A DNA stretch of 64,000 bases from an uncultured Thalassotalea sp. (GTDB lineage Bacteria; Pseudomonadota; Gammaproteobacteria; Enterobacterales; Alteromonadaceae), in assembly GCA_947502355.1 (NCBI GenBank), contig CANMZP010000022.1, positions 1 to 64,000 on the forward strand. Direction: 5' to 3'. Below are positions 48,201 to 58,847 of the stretch, in pieces. The position numbers were made by a program, and so were the translations under genes. Below the pieces are notes generated by a model. It saw only the letters and a program-made list of their open reading frames with translations, was not told the DNA's origin and made no database searches. Each line of letters starts with the position of its first letter. Position 1 is the first letter of the stretch.

Positions 48201-48727
48201 TGCAACCCGGTGGTAAAGACAAAATTTCGGTTGCTGTTGGTCTTGTGTTAGGTGTTCGCGTATTAATTAATAAACGTGGCCGACGTTGGGCTTTGGTCAC
48301 GTTAGACGATAAAAGCGCGCGTGTGGATGTCCGATTATTCCCGGATGACTATGATAGGTTTGAAGAAATCCTGCAAAAAGACGCTATTTTGGTGTGTAAA
48401 GGACAGGTCAGCTTTGATGATTACTCCGGAGGCATTACAATGACCGGCAGAGATATCATGACAATTGCTCAGGCTCGCGAAAATTTTATTCAATCCCTTG
48501 ATATTCATATTGAAAGAGCGCAACTTAACACAAAATTGGTGAATGATTTTTATCAAATCCTTGATCAATACAAAGAGGGAAGTTGTCCGGTCAGGGTGCA
48601 TTATAAGCGGCAAGAAGCAAAAGCGACGATGGAATTAGGCACACAGTGGCGTGTTTCGCCCACCGATACGCTAATTCACCAGTTAAAAATATTGGTTGGT
48701 GAAGAGAATATCTCACTACAATTTTAG
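45245..48727 (+). CDS. dnaE: DNA polymerase III alpha subunit
   Basis: An 1160-residue replicative polymerase. The N-terminal PHP domain opens with [19 protein letters not shown]. The catalytic core has [20 protein letters not shown] and [17 protein letters not shown] (two of the metal-binding Asp). The beta-binding and OB-fold parts lie after about residue 900, with [20 protein letters not shown] starting the OB fold. Length is that of gammaproteobacterial DnaE1. Confidence 0.98.
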   Translation: MTLDPKFIHLRVHSDFSMCDGLNKVKPIIAKAAELHMPAIAITDQTNLCGLVKYYGAAHGSGIKPIIGCDFWVKSDELEDELSRLVILASNNTGYKNLTELISKAYLRGHVQGKAVLDKDWLVEHKEGLILLSGGLHGDVGKALIKGNTELVNEMVSFYQTHFQDNYFLELIRTGRENEEEYLHLAVDLAGQVGLPVVATNEVMFIKPEGFEAHEIRVAIHDGFTLDDKRRPRLYSEQQYLRSEEEMCELFSDIPEALANTVEIAKRCNVTVRLGEYFLPDFPTGDLDIKDFLVKVSEDGLQERLEFLFDKDSDDFAEIRKEYDERLAIELEVINNMGFPGYFLIVMEFIQWSKDNNIPVGPGRGSGAGSLVAYALKITDLDPLEFDLLFERFLNPERISMPDFDVDFCMDRRDEVIDHVAELYGRDAVSQIITFGTMAAKAVIRDVGRVLGHPYGFVDRISKLIPGDPGMTLAKAFEAEPKLPEIYQQDSEVKDLIDMCRILEGTTRNAGKHAGGVVISPTTITDFAPLYCDDEGHNPVTQFDKNDVEEAGLVKFDFLGLRTLTILQWAIEMADAKLIKEGKEGIDIAAIPLDDQPSFDLLLRAETTAVFQLESRGMKDLIKRLKPDCFEDMIALVALFRPGPLQSGMVDNFIDRKLGREAISYPDETWQHESLQPILEPTYGIILYQEQVMQIAQVLAGYTLGGADMLRRAMGKKKPEEMAKQRGGFEDGAKSLGIDGELAMKIFDLVEKFAGYGFNKSHSAAYALVSYQTLWMKTHFPAPFMAAVMSADMDNTDKIVTLVDECENMGIDLLPPDVNFGMYKFAVNENDQIVYGIGAVKGVGEGPIEAIIEARQSGGPFKDLFDFCARVDLKKINKRVLEKLIKSGAMDNLGPHRAAMHETLPQAIKAADQHAKAQAIGQDDLFGLINDHEEDERQSFSEVPVWEEEVWLEGERETLGLYLTGHPIDRYLDEIKRYGGARLVNLQPGGKDKISVAVGLVLGVRVLINKRGRRWALVTLDDKSARVDVRLFPDDYDRFEEILQKDAILVCKGQVSFDDYSGGITMTGRDIMTIAQARENFIQSLDIHIERAQLNTKLVNDFYQILDQYKEGSCPVRVHYKRQEAKATMELGTQWRVSPTDTLIHQLKILVGEENISLQF

Positions 48728-48827
48728 AGATAATAGGCGATTGCCTGTTGTCATGCTTTAAGCATACAAACAAATATAGTAATATGGGCCCTTTGCAGCC
48801 GTAGTGTTACACAATTAGAATTACAAC

Positions 48828-48853
48828 AATTACTAAATGATTTAGTAATTTTT
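48828..48853 (+). promoter_or_regulatory. Palindromic hairpin before accA
   Basis: Perfect 10-bp arms AATTACTAAA / TTTAGTAATT around TGA, followed by TTT, 22 nt before the accA start. It could be an operator, a weak AT-rich terminator for dnaE, or a leader hairpin; no named regulator motif recognised. Confidence 0.4.
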
Positions 48854-48874
48854 ACATTATTAGGTAAGTTATTT

Positions 48875-49831
48875 ATGTCACTCAACTTTTTAGATTTTGA
48901 GCAGCCAATTGCTGAATTACAAACAAAAATTGAAGAACTTCAGTTAGTAAATCAAGGTCAGGATTTAGACTTAGATCTGGAAGAAGAAATTGCTCAATTG
49001 CGCAAAAAAAGTGAAGAACAAACACGTAAAGTTTTTGCAAATTTAGAGCCTTGGCAGGTGTGTCGTGTTGCACGTCATCCTGACCGTCCAAATACTCAGG
49101 ACTACATCGACCGCATGTTCACCGACTTTCACGAGTTAGCAGGCGATAGAGCTTATGCTGATGATGCTGCCATTGTCGGTGGTACAGCTCGTTTAGACGG
49201 CATGCCGGTTATGATCATTGGTCATCAGAAAGGCCGTACAACCGCAGAGAAAGTTCGTCGTAACTTTGCTATGCCACGTCCTGAAGGTTACCGTAAAGCC
49301 TTGCGTTTAATGGAAATGGCTGAGCGTTTTAAAATGCCAATCATTACCTTTATTGACACCCCAGGTGCTTACCCTGGTATTGGTGCTGAAGAACGCGGTC
49401 AATCAGAAGCTATCGCTCGTAACTTAAAAGTTATGGCACGCCTTACGGTGCCAATTGTCTGTACGGTAATTGGCGAAGGTGGTTCAGGTGGCGCATTAGC
49501 CATTGGCGTAGGTGATAAGGTTAATATGTTGCAGTACTCAACGTACTCGGTTATTTCACCAGAAGGTTGTGCATCCATTTTATGGAAAACGGCAGAAAAA
49601 GCATCGACTGCTGCCGCGGCCATGGGTGTAACTGCGGATCGAATTAAAGAATTGGAATTGATTGATAACATCATTGATGAGCCTCTTGGTGGTGCCCATC
49701 GTGATTACGACTTAATGGCTAATTCAATCAAGCAATCCATTAAAGGTGATTTGGCGAAACTAAAAGAAATGGACAAAGAGGCGTTAATTGAACAACGTTA
49801 CGAACGTCTAATGTCTTACGGTTACTGCTAA
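48875..49831 (+). CDS. accA: Acetyl-CoA carboxylase carboxyltransferase subunit alpha
   Basis: A 318-residue protein: [19 protein letters not shown] opening, [18 protein letters not shown], then the crotonase-fold core with [20 protein letters not shown] and [19 protein letters not shown]. With AccD it transfers carboxyl from biotin to acetyl-CoA, the first step of fatty acid synthesis. It follows dnaE as in E. coli, but with its own 147-bp leader. Confidence 0.98.
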   Translation: MSLNFLDFEQPIAELQTKIEELQLVNQGQDLDLDLEEEIAQLRKKSEEQTRKVFANLEPWQVCRVARHPDRPNTQDYIDRMFTDFHELAGDRAYADDAAIVGGTARLDGMPVMIIGHQKGRTTAEKVRRNFAMPRPEGYRKALRLMEMAERFKMPIITFIDTPGAYPGIGAEERGQSEAIARNLKVMARLTVPIVCTVIGEGGSGGALAIGVGDKVNMLQYSTYSVISPEGCASILWKTAEKASTAAAAMGVTADRIKELELIDNIIDEPLGGAHRDYDLMANSIKQSIKGDLAKLKEMDKEALIEQRYERLMSYGYC

Positions 49832-49854
49832 TAAAAACCCAATAGAATAAAATG

Positions 49855-49882
49855 AAAGAGAGCGCATTAGCTCTCTTTTTTG
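49855..49882 (+). terminator. Terminator after accA
   Basis: AAAGAGAGC / GCTCTCTTT stem around a 6-nt loop, followed by T-run. Confidence 0.9.
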
Positions 49883-49959
49883 TATGCTGTTTTCGCCATT
49901 CTAAATGGCAATTGACGGTGATTTTTTAATCAATGAATTTGATAGACTAACAATCATAA

Positions 49960-51372
49960 ATGACTGAGCTTAAGCCACACATGGTAGAGAAAACGTTACT
50001 TGAGTTTTGCAAGAAAAAACACTTGTTAAAGCAAGCTGTCGTTATTGGCTACAGCGGTGGTGTTGACTCACAAGTGTTATTGTATGCTTTTGCAAAACTC
50101 TATCAGCAAGGGGCGCTTACAGCGCCGATTAAAGCGGTGCACGTTAATCACGGATTAAGTGATAATGCCGCCAACTGGCAGACGTTTTGTCAGCAACAAG
50201 CCTCCGCTTTAGCCATTGACTTTATGATTGAGCAAGTCACTTTACGTGAAGATAGCAACGAAAGCCTTGAAGAGCAGGCTAGGAATGCTCGCTATAACGC
50301 ATTAGCGTCGCATATGGTTGATGATGCGGTGTTATTTACGGCACATCATCAGGATGATCAAGTCGAAACCCTCTTATTAGCATTAAAACGAGGTGCTGGT
50401 GTGCAAGGGCTTGGCGGTATGCAAGCCATCCGTCCGTTTGATAAGCACAGCAATCGACAAATAGCTCGACCGCTATTAACCCTTTCAAGAGCGCAAATAG
50501 AAGATTATGCACAGCACAATAAACTGCAATGGATTGAAGATGAGTCCAATCAAGATACTCGCTATGATCGCAACTTTATTCGCGCCGAAATCTTACCGCT
50601 TTTAAAAGCGCGTTGGCCGGGCATCAATGACACCATTAGTCGCAGCAGCTTGCATTGTCAACACACCCAACAATTGGTGAATCAATTAGCTGAAGCTGAC
50701 TATACCCTTTGCTTGCAAGAAGATAGCAGTGTTCATATTGAGCAATTAGCAACACTAACACAAGAACGGCAGCACAATGTACTTCGCCATTTTATTGGTC
50801 AGCAGGGCGGTAAAATGCCTTCCTTAGCTCAGATCCAGCAGATGGTGAATATGTATCTGTCAGAGTCCAATGATAGTGTGGCAAAAGTCCAGTTAGGCAA
50901 CAACTGGCTAAGGCGTTATAAAAAGGGATTGTATTTTACTAAGGACTTTGCCGACCTTAGCCAATGGCAGGTAACTATTAGGCTAGAACAATTGCCCCCT
51001 GAATGGCATGTTGACTTGCCTGATGGTTTAGGAACTCTGGTTATACAGCAGCATGAACCTGGTAACGATGAATTAATTCAGGTAGACAATCAATGGTTGA
51101 TTGCACGTCCCGAGGGCGGCGAACAACTTACTATCGATTTTAATTCGCCAAAAGGGAAGTGTTTTCCTGAATATCGCACCAAGCGTCGTGAATTAAAAAA
51201 AGTTTTACAAGAGTTAAATATTCCACCATGGCGTCGAAAAAGGTTACCTTTTGTAAAATTTAGTTCAGATTTAGCCGCGGTACTTCCTTTGTTTACTTGT
51301 AAGGGGTATGTTGGCAACATAGAACAAAAGTGCCTGAAAATTCGATGGCATGAAACACAAACAAATAAATAA
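49960..51372 (+). CDS. tilS: tRNA(Ile)-lysidine synthetase TilS
   Basis: A 470-residue enzyme. The PP-loop motif VIGYSGGVDSQVLLYAF lies near residue 30, followed by AVHVNHGLSDNA and FTAHHQDDQVETLLLALKRG. The C-terminal substrate-binding domains include RRKRLPFVKFSSDLAAVLP near the end. It converts C34 of tRNA-Ile (CAU) to lysidine so it reads AUA. ATG 49960 is 78 bp after the accA terminator. Confidence 0.96.
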   Translation: MTELKPHMVEKTLLEFCKKKHLLKQAVVIGYSGGVDSQVLLYAFAKLYQQGALTAPIKAVHVNHGLSDNAANWQTFCQQQASALAIDFMIEQVTLREDSNESLEEQARNARYNALASHMVDDAVLFTAHHQDDQVETLLLALKRGAGVQGLGGMQAIRPFDKHSNRQIARPLLTLSRAQIEDYAQHNKLQWIEDESNQDTRYDRNFIRAEILPLLKARWPGINDTISRSSLHCQHTQQLVNQLAEADYTLCLQEDSSVHIEQLATLTQERQHNVLRHFIGQQGGKMPSLAQIQQMVNMYLSESNDSVAKVQLGNNWLRRYKKGLYFTKDFADLSQWQVTIRLEQLPPEWHVDLPDGLGTLVIQQHEPGNDELIQVDNQWLIARPEGGEQLTIDFNSPKGKCFPEYRTKRRELKKVLQELNIPPWRRKRLPFVKFSSDLAAVLPLFTCKGYVGNIEQKCLKIRWHETQTNK

Positions 51373-51417
51373 AATTAAGCCAAGCTTAACATAAAATGAA
51401 ACCGTAAGAGGATTAAC

Positions 51418-52626
51418 GTGACCGTAGCTGTATTGAAAAAGATTAACTCGATGAGTTTAGTCAAACAAATTATTATTGCCATTATATTGGGTACCCTAGT
51501 TGCGGTAGCCATGCCGGATGTGGCGAAAGGCTCTGCTATTTTAGGTAGCTTATTCGTAAGTGGATTAAAAGCTGTGGCGCCTATTTTGGTGTTTATTTTG
51601 GTTACTTCATCCATTGCCAACCAAAAAGCCGACAGTGATGCTAACCTGCGCTTAATTGTTGCATTGTATCTAATTGGTACGTTAAGTGCGGCTTTTGTTG
51701 CGGTCTTAATGAGCTTTATGTTCCCAACTGAATTAACCTTAAATCTAAGCAGTGCCACCGCTAACCCACCACAAGGGCTAGGGGAAGTGTTAAGTACCTT
51801 GGCATTCAAAATTGTTGATAACCCAATCAACGCCTTAGCAACAGGTAACTTTATTGGTATTCTTGCCTGGGGCTTAGGTTTAGGCTTTGCCCTTAAGCAC
51901 GTAAATGTGCAAACCAAGAAGACAGTACATGATTTAGCCGATGCGGTATCAAGCATTGTTCGAATCGTTATTAAGTTTGCGCCAATTGGTATTTTCGGCT
52001 TAGTGGCCAATACGATTGCGACTACGGGGTTCTCGGTATTGGCTGAATACTCGCAATTGGTAATTGTTCTTGTATCATCAATGCTTATTATTGCTTTGAT
52101 TATTAACCCGTTGATTGTGTTTGCGATTACTCGTTCAAACCCATACCCATTAGTCTTTACTTGTTTACGCGGCTCAGGTATTACCGCCTTTTTCACTCGT
52201 AGTTCAGCGGCGAATATTCCAGTAAATATGGCATTGTGTAAGAAGTTAGACCTGCATGAAGATACCTATTCTGTCTCAATACCTTTAGGGGCGACTATTA
52301 ACATGGCGGGCGCGGCAATTACCATTACGGTATTAACCCTAGCAACAGCGCATACATTAGGCATTAATATTGATTTTGGTACAGCAATTTTATTAAGTGT
52401 TATTGCCTCTATTTCTGCATGTGGTGCTTCCGGTGTTGCCGGAGGTTCGTTATTGCTTATTCCTCTTGCTTGTAGCATTTTTGGTATTCCGAACGATGTG
52501 GCTATGCAAGTGGTTGCTATTGGTTTTATTATTGGTGTTATTCAAGATAGTGCTGAAACCGCTTTAAACAGCTCCACAGACGTTGTTTTTTCGGCGGCTG
52601 CCTCACATCATGTGACTAATAAATAA
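51418..52626 (+). CDS. sstT: Serine/threonine:Na+ symporter SstT
   Basis: A 402-residue dicarboxylate/amino acid:cation symporter family protein with about eight membrane helices and two re-entrant hairpins. The motifs [32 protein letters not shown] and [19 protein letters not shown] are those of SstT. It imports serine and threonine with sodium. Start GTG 51418, with AAGAGGA upstream. A terminator follows. Upstream tilS is close (45 bp), but no functional link is implied. Confidence 0.93.
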   Translation: MTVAVLKKINSMSLVKQIIIAIILGTLVAVAMPDVAKGSAILGSLFVSGLKAVAPILVFILVTSSIANQKADSDANLRLIVALYLIGTLSAAFVAVLMSFMFPTELTLNLSSATANPPQGLGEVLSTLAFKIVDNPINALATGNFIGILAWGLGLGFALKHVNVQTKKTVHDLADAVSSIVRIVIKFAPIGIFGLVANTIATTGFSVLAEYSQLVIVLVSSMLIIALIINPLIVFAITRSNPYPLVFTCLRGSGITAFFTRSSAANIPVNMALCKKLDLHEDTYSVSIPLGATINMAGAAITITVLTLATAHTLGINIDFGTAILLSVIASISACGASGVAGGSLLLIPLACSIFGIPNDVAMQVVAIGFIIGVIQDSAETALNSSTDVVFSAAASHHVTNK

Positions 52627-52648
52627 TACCTTAGGTGTTGATTAGATG

Positions 52649-52682
52649 GCCCCTGTCGACTTTGGTCGGCAGGGGCTTTTTT
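52649..52682 (+). terminator. Terminator after sstT
   Basis: GCCCCTGTCGAC / GGTCGGCAGGGGC stem with one G-U pair, a TTT loop and a run of six T. Confidence 0.9.
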
Positions 52683-52730
52683 ATGGTTGGTAGGGGCTTT
52701 TTATGGTTGGTAGGGGCTTTTTATGGTTGA
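52671..52730 (+). repeat. 20-bp tandem repeat derived from the sstT terminator
   Basis: Three successive units of AGGGGCTTTTTATGGTTGGT (the first one base longer, the third ending GGTTGA). The first unit starts with the 3' arm of the sstT terminator, so the array duplicates arm plus T-run. Replication slippage is the simplest origin. Confidence 0.85.
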
Positions 52731-52886
52731 AAGTAGCTTATTACAATGGACCGGCAGCACGCGATAGGCAGCCTAGGGTATTTAATTAACAATCTTCGCT
52801 TAGGCTCAGGTGTTAATAAAGAATACCCACCGATGGAATTCCCTCATCCATGAGTCAATCGGCGTTAGGTTATCCTTGGCCGTCAC

Positions 52887-53085
52887 TTATGCACCTAATC
52901 TGTGGATAAGTTTGTGTATTAGCTTGTGAAATGTAGAAAAAAGCCTGTAAAAGCGGGTGTTCAAGCGGCTGTATAGAAAACAACCACTTAAATTTAGTGG
53001 ATAAAATTAGTTGATAAAGCGCAATAATTGCCGCTGGATCTTATTTTCGGTGGATAAGTTAAAATTTTCGGTTAAATTATCCACA
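52887..53085. promoter_or_regulatory. Cluster of DnaA-box-like 9-mers
   Basis: In the 544-bp gap 52627-53170 lie TTATGCACC (52887), TGTGGATAA (52901, exact box on the minus strand), AGTGGATAA (52996), GGTGGATAA (53049) and TTATCCACA (53077, exact box). Two are exact TTATCCACA and three differ at one position. Only one GATC was seen among them (near 53037), and no dnaA, dnaN or mnmG gene is near. It is more likely a DnaA-binding control or titration region than the origin. The rest of the gap holds the sstT terminator, tandem repeat and an inverted repeat at 52776-52828. Confidence 0.55.
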
Positions 53086-53170
53086 GTATAGTGTGAGAAT
53101 AGAAAATAGCCTCATTACAAATCCAAAAGAATGTGTTATTCTACAGCGTAAATTTTAATAATAAGGTTAG

Positions 53171-53542
53171 ATGTCAGCTTTGAAACACGCACATATGCTT
53201 TTCGCCGTAATTTCGGTGACGTTATTCACGATTCGCTTCATGCTTTTAATGAAACGCCCTGAATCGCTTAATAATAAGTTTCTTAAGGTTTTTCCACACA
53301 TTGTTGATACCTTATTGTTTATTCTCGGTATTGCCATGATGATTAAGTTATCATTATATCCAACCACGGTTCCGTGGATGGCTGAAAAGCTGCTTGCCGT
53401 ACTTGCTTACATTTATACCGGCTACTTTACCCTGAAAAAAGCTCGTACCAATGCCATGCGCTGGTTTGGCTTTTTCGCAAGTTTAGGTTGGATGGTGCTT
53501 ATTGCCCGTATTGCCATGACCAAAACCAATTATTTGTTCTAG
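53171..53542 (+). CDS. sirB2: SirB2 family membrane protein
   Basis: A 123-residue protein with four hydrophobic segments. KHAHMLFAVISVTLFTIRF opens as in SirB2 proteins, and KVFPHIVDTLLFILGIAMM follows. SirB2 was named as a regulator of invasion genes in Salmonella; its molecular role is unknown. In enterobacteria it lies in prfA-prmC-sirB2-sirB1-kdsA. Here sirB1 and kdsA follow, but prfA and prmC are not upstream. Its upstream region holds the DnaA-box cluster. Confidence 0.85.
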   Translation: MSALKHAHMLFAVISVTLFTIRFMLLMKRPESLNNKFLKVFPHIVDTLLFILGIAMMIKLSLYPTTVPWMAEKLLAVLAYIYTGYFTLKKARTNAMRWFGFFASLGWMVLIARIAMTKTNYLF

Positions 53543-53567
53543 AGCCGATTCAGCAATATTGCCCTAA

Positions 53568-53592
53568 TAAACGAGCATTTATTGCTCGTTTA
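53568..53592 (+). terminator. Hairpin between sirB2 and sirB1
   Basis: TAAACGAGCA / TGCTCGTTTA, perfect 10-bp arms around a 5-nt loop. The following ATTTG has few T, so it may be only a partial terminator. Confidence 0.5.
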
Positions 53593-53639
53593 TTTGTTAG
53601 GTGATTATTTAATAACCCCAAATACGTTGTTTGAACTAC

Positions 53640-54452
53640 ATGAAAGAATTACTTTTATCTGAACTTAAATTACCACAGATAAACTTTATAAATGCCCTGA
53701 GCCTGCTTGAAAGTGAACTATCAATAAGTTCACCTTCTGAGTTTGAACAGGGTATAAAGCAACTTGAAGAATTAGTTAGCCTTTGCCAAGGGGTGATCGA
53801 AACGATTGAAGACCCGTTAGATAAAGCGGATCGTTTAATTCAATGTTTATATGTTGATCAGCTACTGCTTGATAACGTGGTTGCCTTTTACCCGGTGGTG
53901 TCTCATCAATTAAATGCGGCATTATCGTTTAGATCAATTGCTCCCGTGCTTAAATCGATTATCTTAATGCACGTTATTCGTCGCTGTGGTTTTACCTGTG
54001 AAGCGGTTTTTGTGCCAGACGAACTGATGTTACGTCTGATCTGCGATGATGAATTTGCCATAATTTTCAATGTGATTGATGGCAAGCCAATTAATTGGTA
54101 CGAGCTAGAAGATCGCGTAGATAATATTGAGCAGGTAAATGAGCCAATTACCTTGACCATTTTTTCAGACGACAAACTGCTGTTGCAATACTTGGTGTCA
54201 TTGAAAAGTGCTTTGATCCGGGAAGTGAAGTTTGATCTGGCTTTAAAATGCGTGAACTTGATCTTGGCGTTAAGTCCTGAAGACCCGTATCATCGCCGAG
54301 ATCGTGGTTTTTTATTGCAACAATTGGATTGCTACAAGGTCGCTTTTGATGATTATCAGTATTTTGTCGACCAATGCCCTAAAGATCCGGCTGCAAAAAT
54401 TTTAGAACAACAACTGCAAAAAATTAATCAAATTGACACGGTATTACATTAG
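53640..54452 (+). CDS. sirB1: SirB1 family (transglutaminase-like/TPR) protein
   Basis: About 270 residues from ATG 53640; a TTG three codons upstream is also possible. It shows the SirB1 layout: an N-terminal helical part, a transglutaminase-like middle (SIAPVLKSIILMHVIRRCGF, FNVIDGKPINWYELEDR) and a C-terminal TPR-like stretch (DPYHRRDRGFLLQQLDCYK, FDDYQYFVDQCPKDPAA). No clear transglutaminase Cys-His-Asp triad can be seen; the usual Cys position is not obvious, so it may be non-enzymatic. It lies in the conserved sirB2-sirB1-kdsA neighbourhood. Confidence 0.78.
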   Translation: MKELLLSELKLPQINFINALSLLESELSISSPSEFEQGIKQLEELVSLCQGVIETIEDPLDKADRLIQCLYVDQLLLDNVVAFYPVVSHQLNAALSFRSIAPVLKSIILMHVIRRCGFTCEAVFVPDELMLRLICDDEFAIIFNVIDGKPINWYELEDRVDNIEQVNEPITLTIFSDDKLLLQYLVSLKSALIREVKFDLALKCVNLILALSPEDPYHRRDRGFLLQQLDCYKVAFDDYQYFVDQCPKDPAAKILEQQLQKINQIDTVLH

Positions 54453-54541
54453 TATTTTTGAACCATTTTTGTGGCTTATAAACACTAATCAATAACAACA
54501 ATAACGTAATACCAATAATACATAGTAAAGAGAAGGAAAAT

Positions 54542-56694
<2,153 letters not shown>

Positions 56695-56720
56695 CTCATC
56701 CGGCTAAAACATTTATAAGA

Positions 56721-56748
56721 AAAGGCGGATCAATGATTCGCCTTTTTT
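56721..56748 (+). terminator. Terminator after kdsA
   Basis: AAAGGCGGAT / ATTCGCCTTT stem (one G-U) around CAATG, followed by a T-run. Confidence 0.88.
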
Positions 56749-56853
56749 GTATATGGATGATCACTTGCGATGATCGCAATAAATAAATGCCTTTGATATA
56801 CTTTATTCATTAGAAAATTTTATCCATTACAGGTCTAGACTTTAACAATAATT

Positions 56854-57762
56854 ATGGCGAATCGATTACCTCCCTTAAATGCGCTTAAAGCGTTTGAAGC
56901 ATCTGCACGATTGCTTAGCTTTACCAAAGCTGCGAGTGAATTGTTTGTAACTCAGGCTGCGGTATCTCATCAAATAAAGTCATTAGAAAGCTTTCTTGGC
57001 TTAAAATTATTTATGCGAAAAAACCGCACATTGCTGCTTACCGAAGAAGGGCAGTCGTATTATCTCGATATTAAAGATATTTTTTCATCTTTGCACGAGG
57101 CAACCAGTAAGTTGGTGGCCAAGGGCGCGAAGGGAACGTTAACGGTAAGCATACACCCAAGCTTGGCCATTCAGTGGTTGGTGCCAAGGTTAACGGTTTT
57201 TAATAAATTAAATCCCGATATTGATGTGCGAATCAATGCCGATGATGGTGAAAGCGATACCTTGCCTGACGATGTCGATATTGCGTTTTTCTATGGTAGA
57301 GGCGAGTGGACGGGGTTAACCGCCGATAAAATAAAAACCGAATACTTACAGCCAGTATGTTCGCCATTATTGCTTGATGACTCCAGTAAATTGCTAACCC
57401 CGGATGACTTACAAAATTTTACCCTATTGCACGATACGTCTAGGCAAGACTGGAAACGCTGGTTTAAGCAAGTTCGCCTAAAAGGCTCAAACGTTGAACA
57501 GGGGCCTATTTTTAGTCACTCGGCCATGGTGTTACAAGCTGCCATGTATGGACAGGGAGTGGCTCTGGTAAAAAATATTTTGGCTAAACCCGAAATTGAC
57601 AGTGGTCGACTTATTGCACCTTTTACCGATGTGCTGCTCAATAAGGATGCATATTATTTGGTGTGTCGTGATAATCAATCAAACATGGCACGTATTGCAC
57701 CTTTTCGAAAATGGGTACTTGATACCATGCGCGCCGAAGGAGAAGACGTTGCCGAACACTAA
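56854..57762 (+). CDS. gcvA: LysR-family regulator GcvA
   Basis: A 302-residue LysR protein nearly collinear with E. coli GcvA: RLPPLNALKAFEASARLLSF, the helix-turn-helix LFVTQAAVSHQIKSLE, LTEEGQSYYLDIKDIF, and the effector domain with QGPIFSHSAMVLQAAM. GcvA controls the glycine cleavage operon. The gene order gcvA-ygdD-rlmM is the same as in E. coli, with an extra hydrolase gene between. The gcv operon is not in the window. Confidence 0.9.
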   Translation: MANRLPPLNALKAFEASARLLSFTKAASELFVTQAAVSHQIKSLESFLGLKLFMRKNRTLLLTEEGQSYYLDIKDIFSSLHEATSKLVAKGAKGTLTVSIHPSLAIQWLVPRLTVFNKLNPDIDVRINADDGESDTLPDDVDIAFFYGRGEWTGLTADKIKTEYLQPVCSPLLLDDSSKLLTPDDLQNFTLLHDTSRQDWKRWFKQVRLKGSNVEQGPIFSHSAMVLQAAMYGQGVALVKNILAKPEIDSGRLIAPFTDVLLNKDAYYLVCRDNQSNMARIAPFRKWVLDTMRAEGEDVAEH

Positions 57763-58480
57763 TAACCAAGACCCTAAACGGCCAGTCTCTAAAGTGCTCG
57801 CCTCTAAAGATGAAGATCTAGACTGGCACGTTGAAACGGTTGAAAATGCCATCGCCACTATCATTTTTGCTCATGGTGCTGGGGCGAACATGCACAGTGA
57901 TTTTATTGAAGATGTTAGCAAGCAATTCCTGGACCTACAGCTAAATGTGGTGCGTTTTAACTTCCCTTACATGACCCAAAGAGGCATAGATGGTAAACGC
58001 CGCCCACCAAACAAAATGGATGTGTTAAAAGAATCGTTTCAACAGGTTATTGACGCCGTTGATGCACGCCTACCAGTATTTATTGGTGGCAAATCCATGG
58101 GCAGTCGAGTGGCTGCCATGTTATCAGAGCAGGAAGTCGTTCGCGGTGTGTTTTGTTTAGGTTACCCGTTTCACCCACAAAAGAAACCAGAAAAGCTTCG
58201 CTTAGAGCCCCTACAAGAAGGCGATACACCGACGTTAATTATTCAAGGCAGCCGTGATGCGCTTGGCAACCGAGACGAGATAAAAGAGTATTTATTAGGC
58301 CCGAACGTTGAGGTTGTCTTTGTTGAAGATGGCGATCACGATTTAAAGCCTAGAGTAAAATCCGGTTTTACTCATCAAGGTCACAAGCAACAAGCGGTTA
58401 ATCTCATTAAGGCGTTTATTGCTGGGCAAATCGCATTGCTAGATTCAAAAAATAAGGCCGAGTGTTGCAATGAATTGTAA
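57749..58480 (+). CDS. Alpha/beta hydrolase, KANL3/Tex30-like
   Basis: About 243 residues starting at TTG 57749, with GGAG 8 nt upstream; the start overlaps the last codons of gcvA, and no ATG fits. The fold signatures are IIFAHGAGANMHSDF (oxyanion region), GGKSMGSRVAAML with the nucleophile Ser in GxSxG, and EDGDHDLKPR with the catalytic His. It resembles the small Tex30-like hydrolases. Substrate unknown. Its stop overlaps the next gene by 11 bp. Confidence 0.8.
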   Translation: MPNTNNQDPKRPVSKVLASKDEDLDWHVETVENAIATIIFAHGAGANMHSDFIEDVSKQFLDLQLNVVRFNFPYMTQRGIDGKRRPPNKMDVLKESFQQVIDAVDARLPVFIGGKSMGSRVAAMLSEQEVVRGVFCLGYPFHPQKKPEKLRLEPLQEGDTPTLIIQGSRDALGNRDEIKEYLLGPNVEVVFVEDGDHDLKPRVKSGFTHQGHKQQAVNLIKAFIAGQIALLDSKNKAECCNEL

Positions 58481-58847
58481 ATTTTTACAACTATTTAGCG
58501 GCATTGTCGGCGCCGTTACGGTATTATTCTCGGCTTGGCTGAGCCATGGTGGTAAATCACTCCCACCAGAGCAATTACATAACGCCTATTTGGCGGTGAT
58601 ATTTGCATTTATTCATGTTATTGCCATCTTTATAGTAGTGATTTTATTTCATCAATTACAACGTCGTATTCTGCTTATAAGCGGAGCATTATTTGCCTTT
58701 GGCATCGTGACGTTTAGTGGATTCATTATTTTAAAAACGTTTGTTTCTATTGGCGTGTTATCAAAGTTAACACCTCTTGGCGGCATGGCGTTTGTGTTTG
58801 CCTGGTTATTACTGGGGACAACGATAAAAGGTAAAAAAGAGATATGA
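58470..58847 (+). CDS. ygdD: DUF423 membrane protein YgdD
   Basis: A 125-residue inner-membrane protein with four hydrophobic segments. GIVGAVTVLFSAWLSHGGKS and TFSGFIILKTFVSIGVL, then LTPLGGMAFVFAWLLL, fit the DUF423/YgdD family. Function unknown. It overlaps the hydrolase by 11 bp and rlmM by 4 bp, so gcvA-hydrolase-ygdD-rlmM may be co-transcribed. Confidence 0.88.
   Translation: MNCKFLQLFSGIVGAVTVLFSAWLSHGGKSLPPEQLHNAYLAVIFAFIHVIAIFIVVILFHQLQRRILLISGALFAFGIVTFSGFIILKTFVSIGVLSKLTPLGGMAFVFAWLLLGTTIKGKKEI

Noticed and set aside
52887-53085. Chromosomal origin oriC
   Set aside because: Despite DnaA boxes, there is no dnaA, dnaN, gidA/mnmG or rnpA nearby, and GATC sites are scarce, unlike gammaproteobacterial origins.
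57596-57748. Longer N-terminus for the alpha/beta hydrolase
   Set aside because: The extra residues are a frame-shifted reading of the conserved gcvA C-terminus and look non-coding; TTG 57749 has a proper ribosome site.
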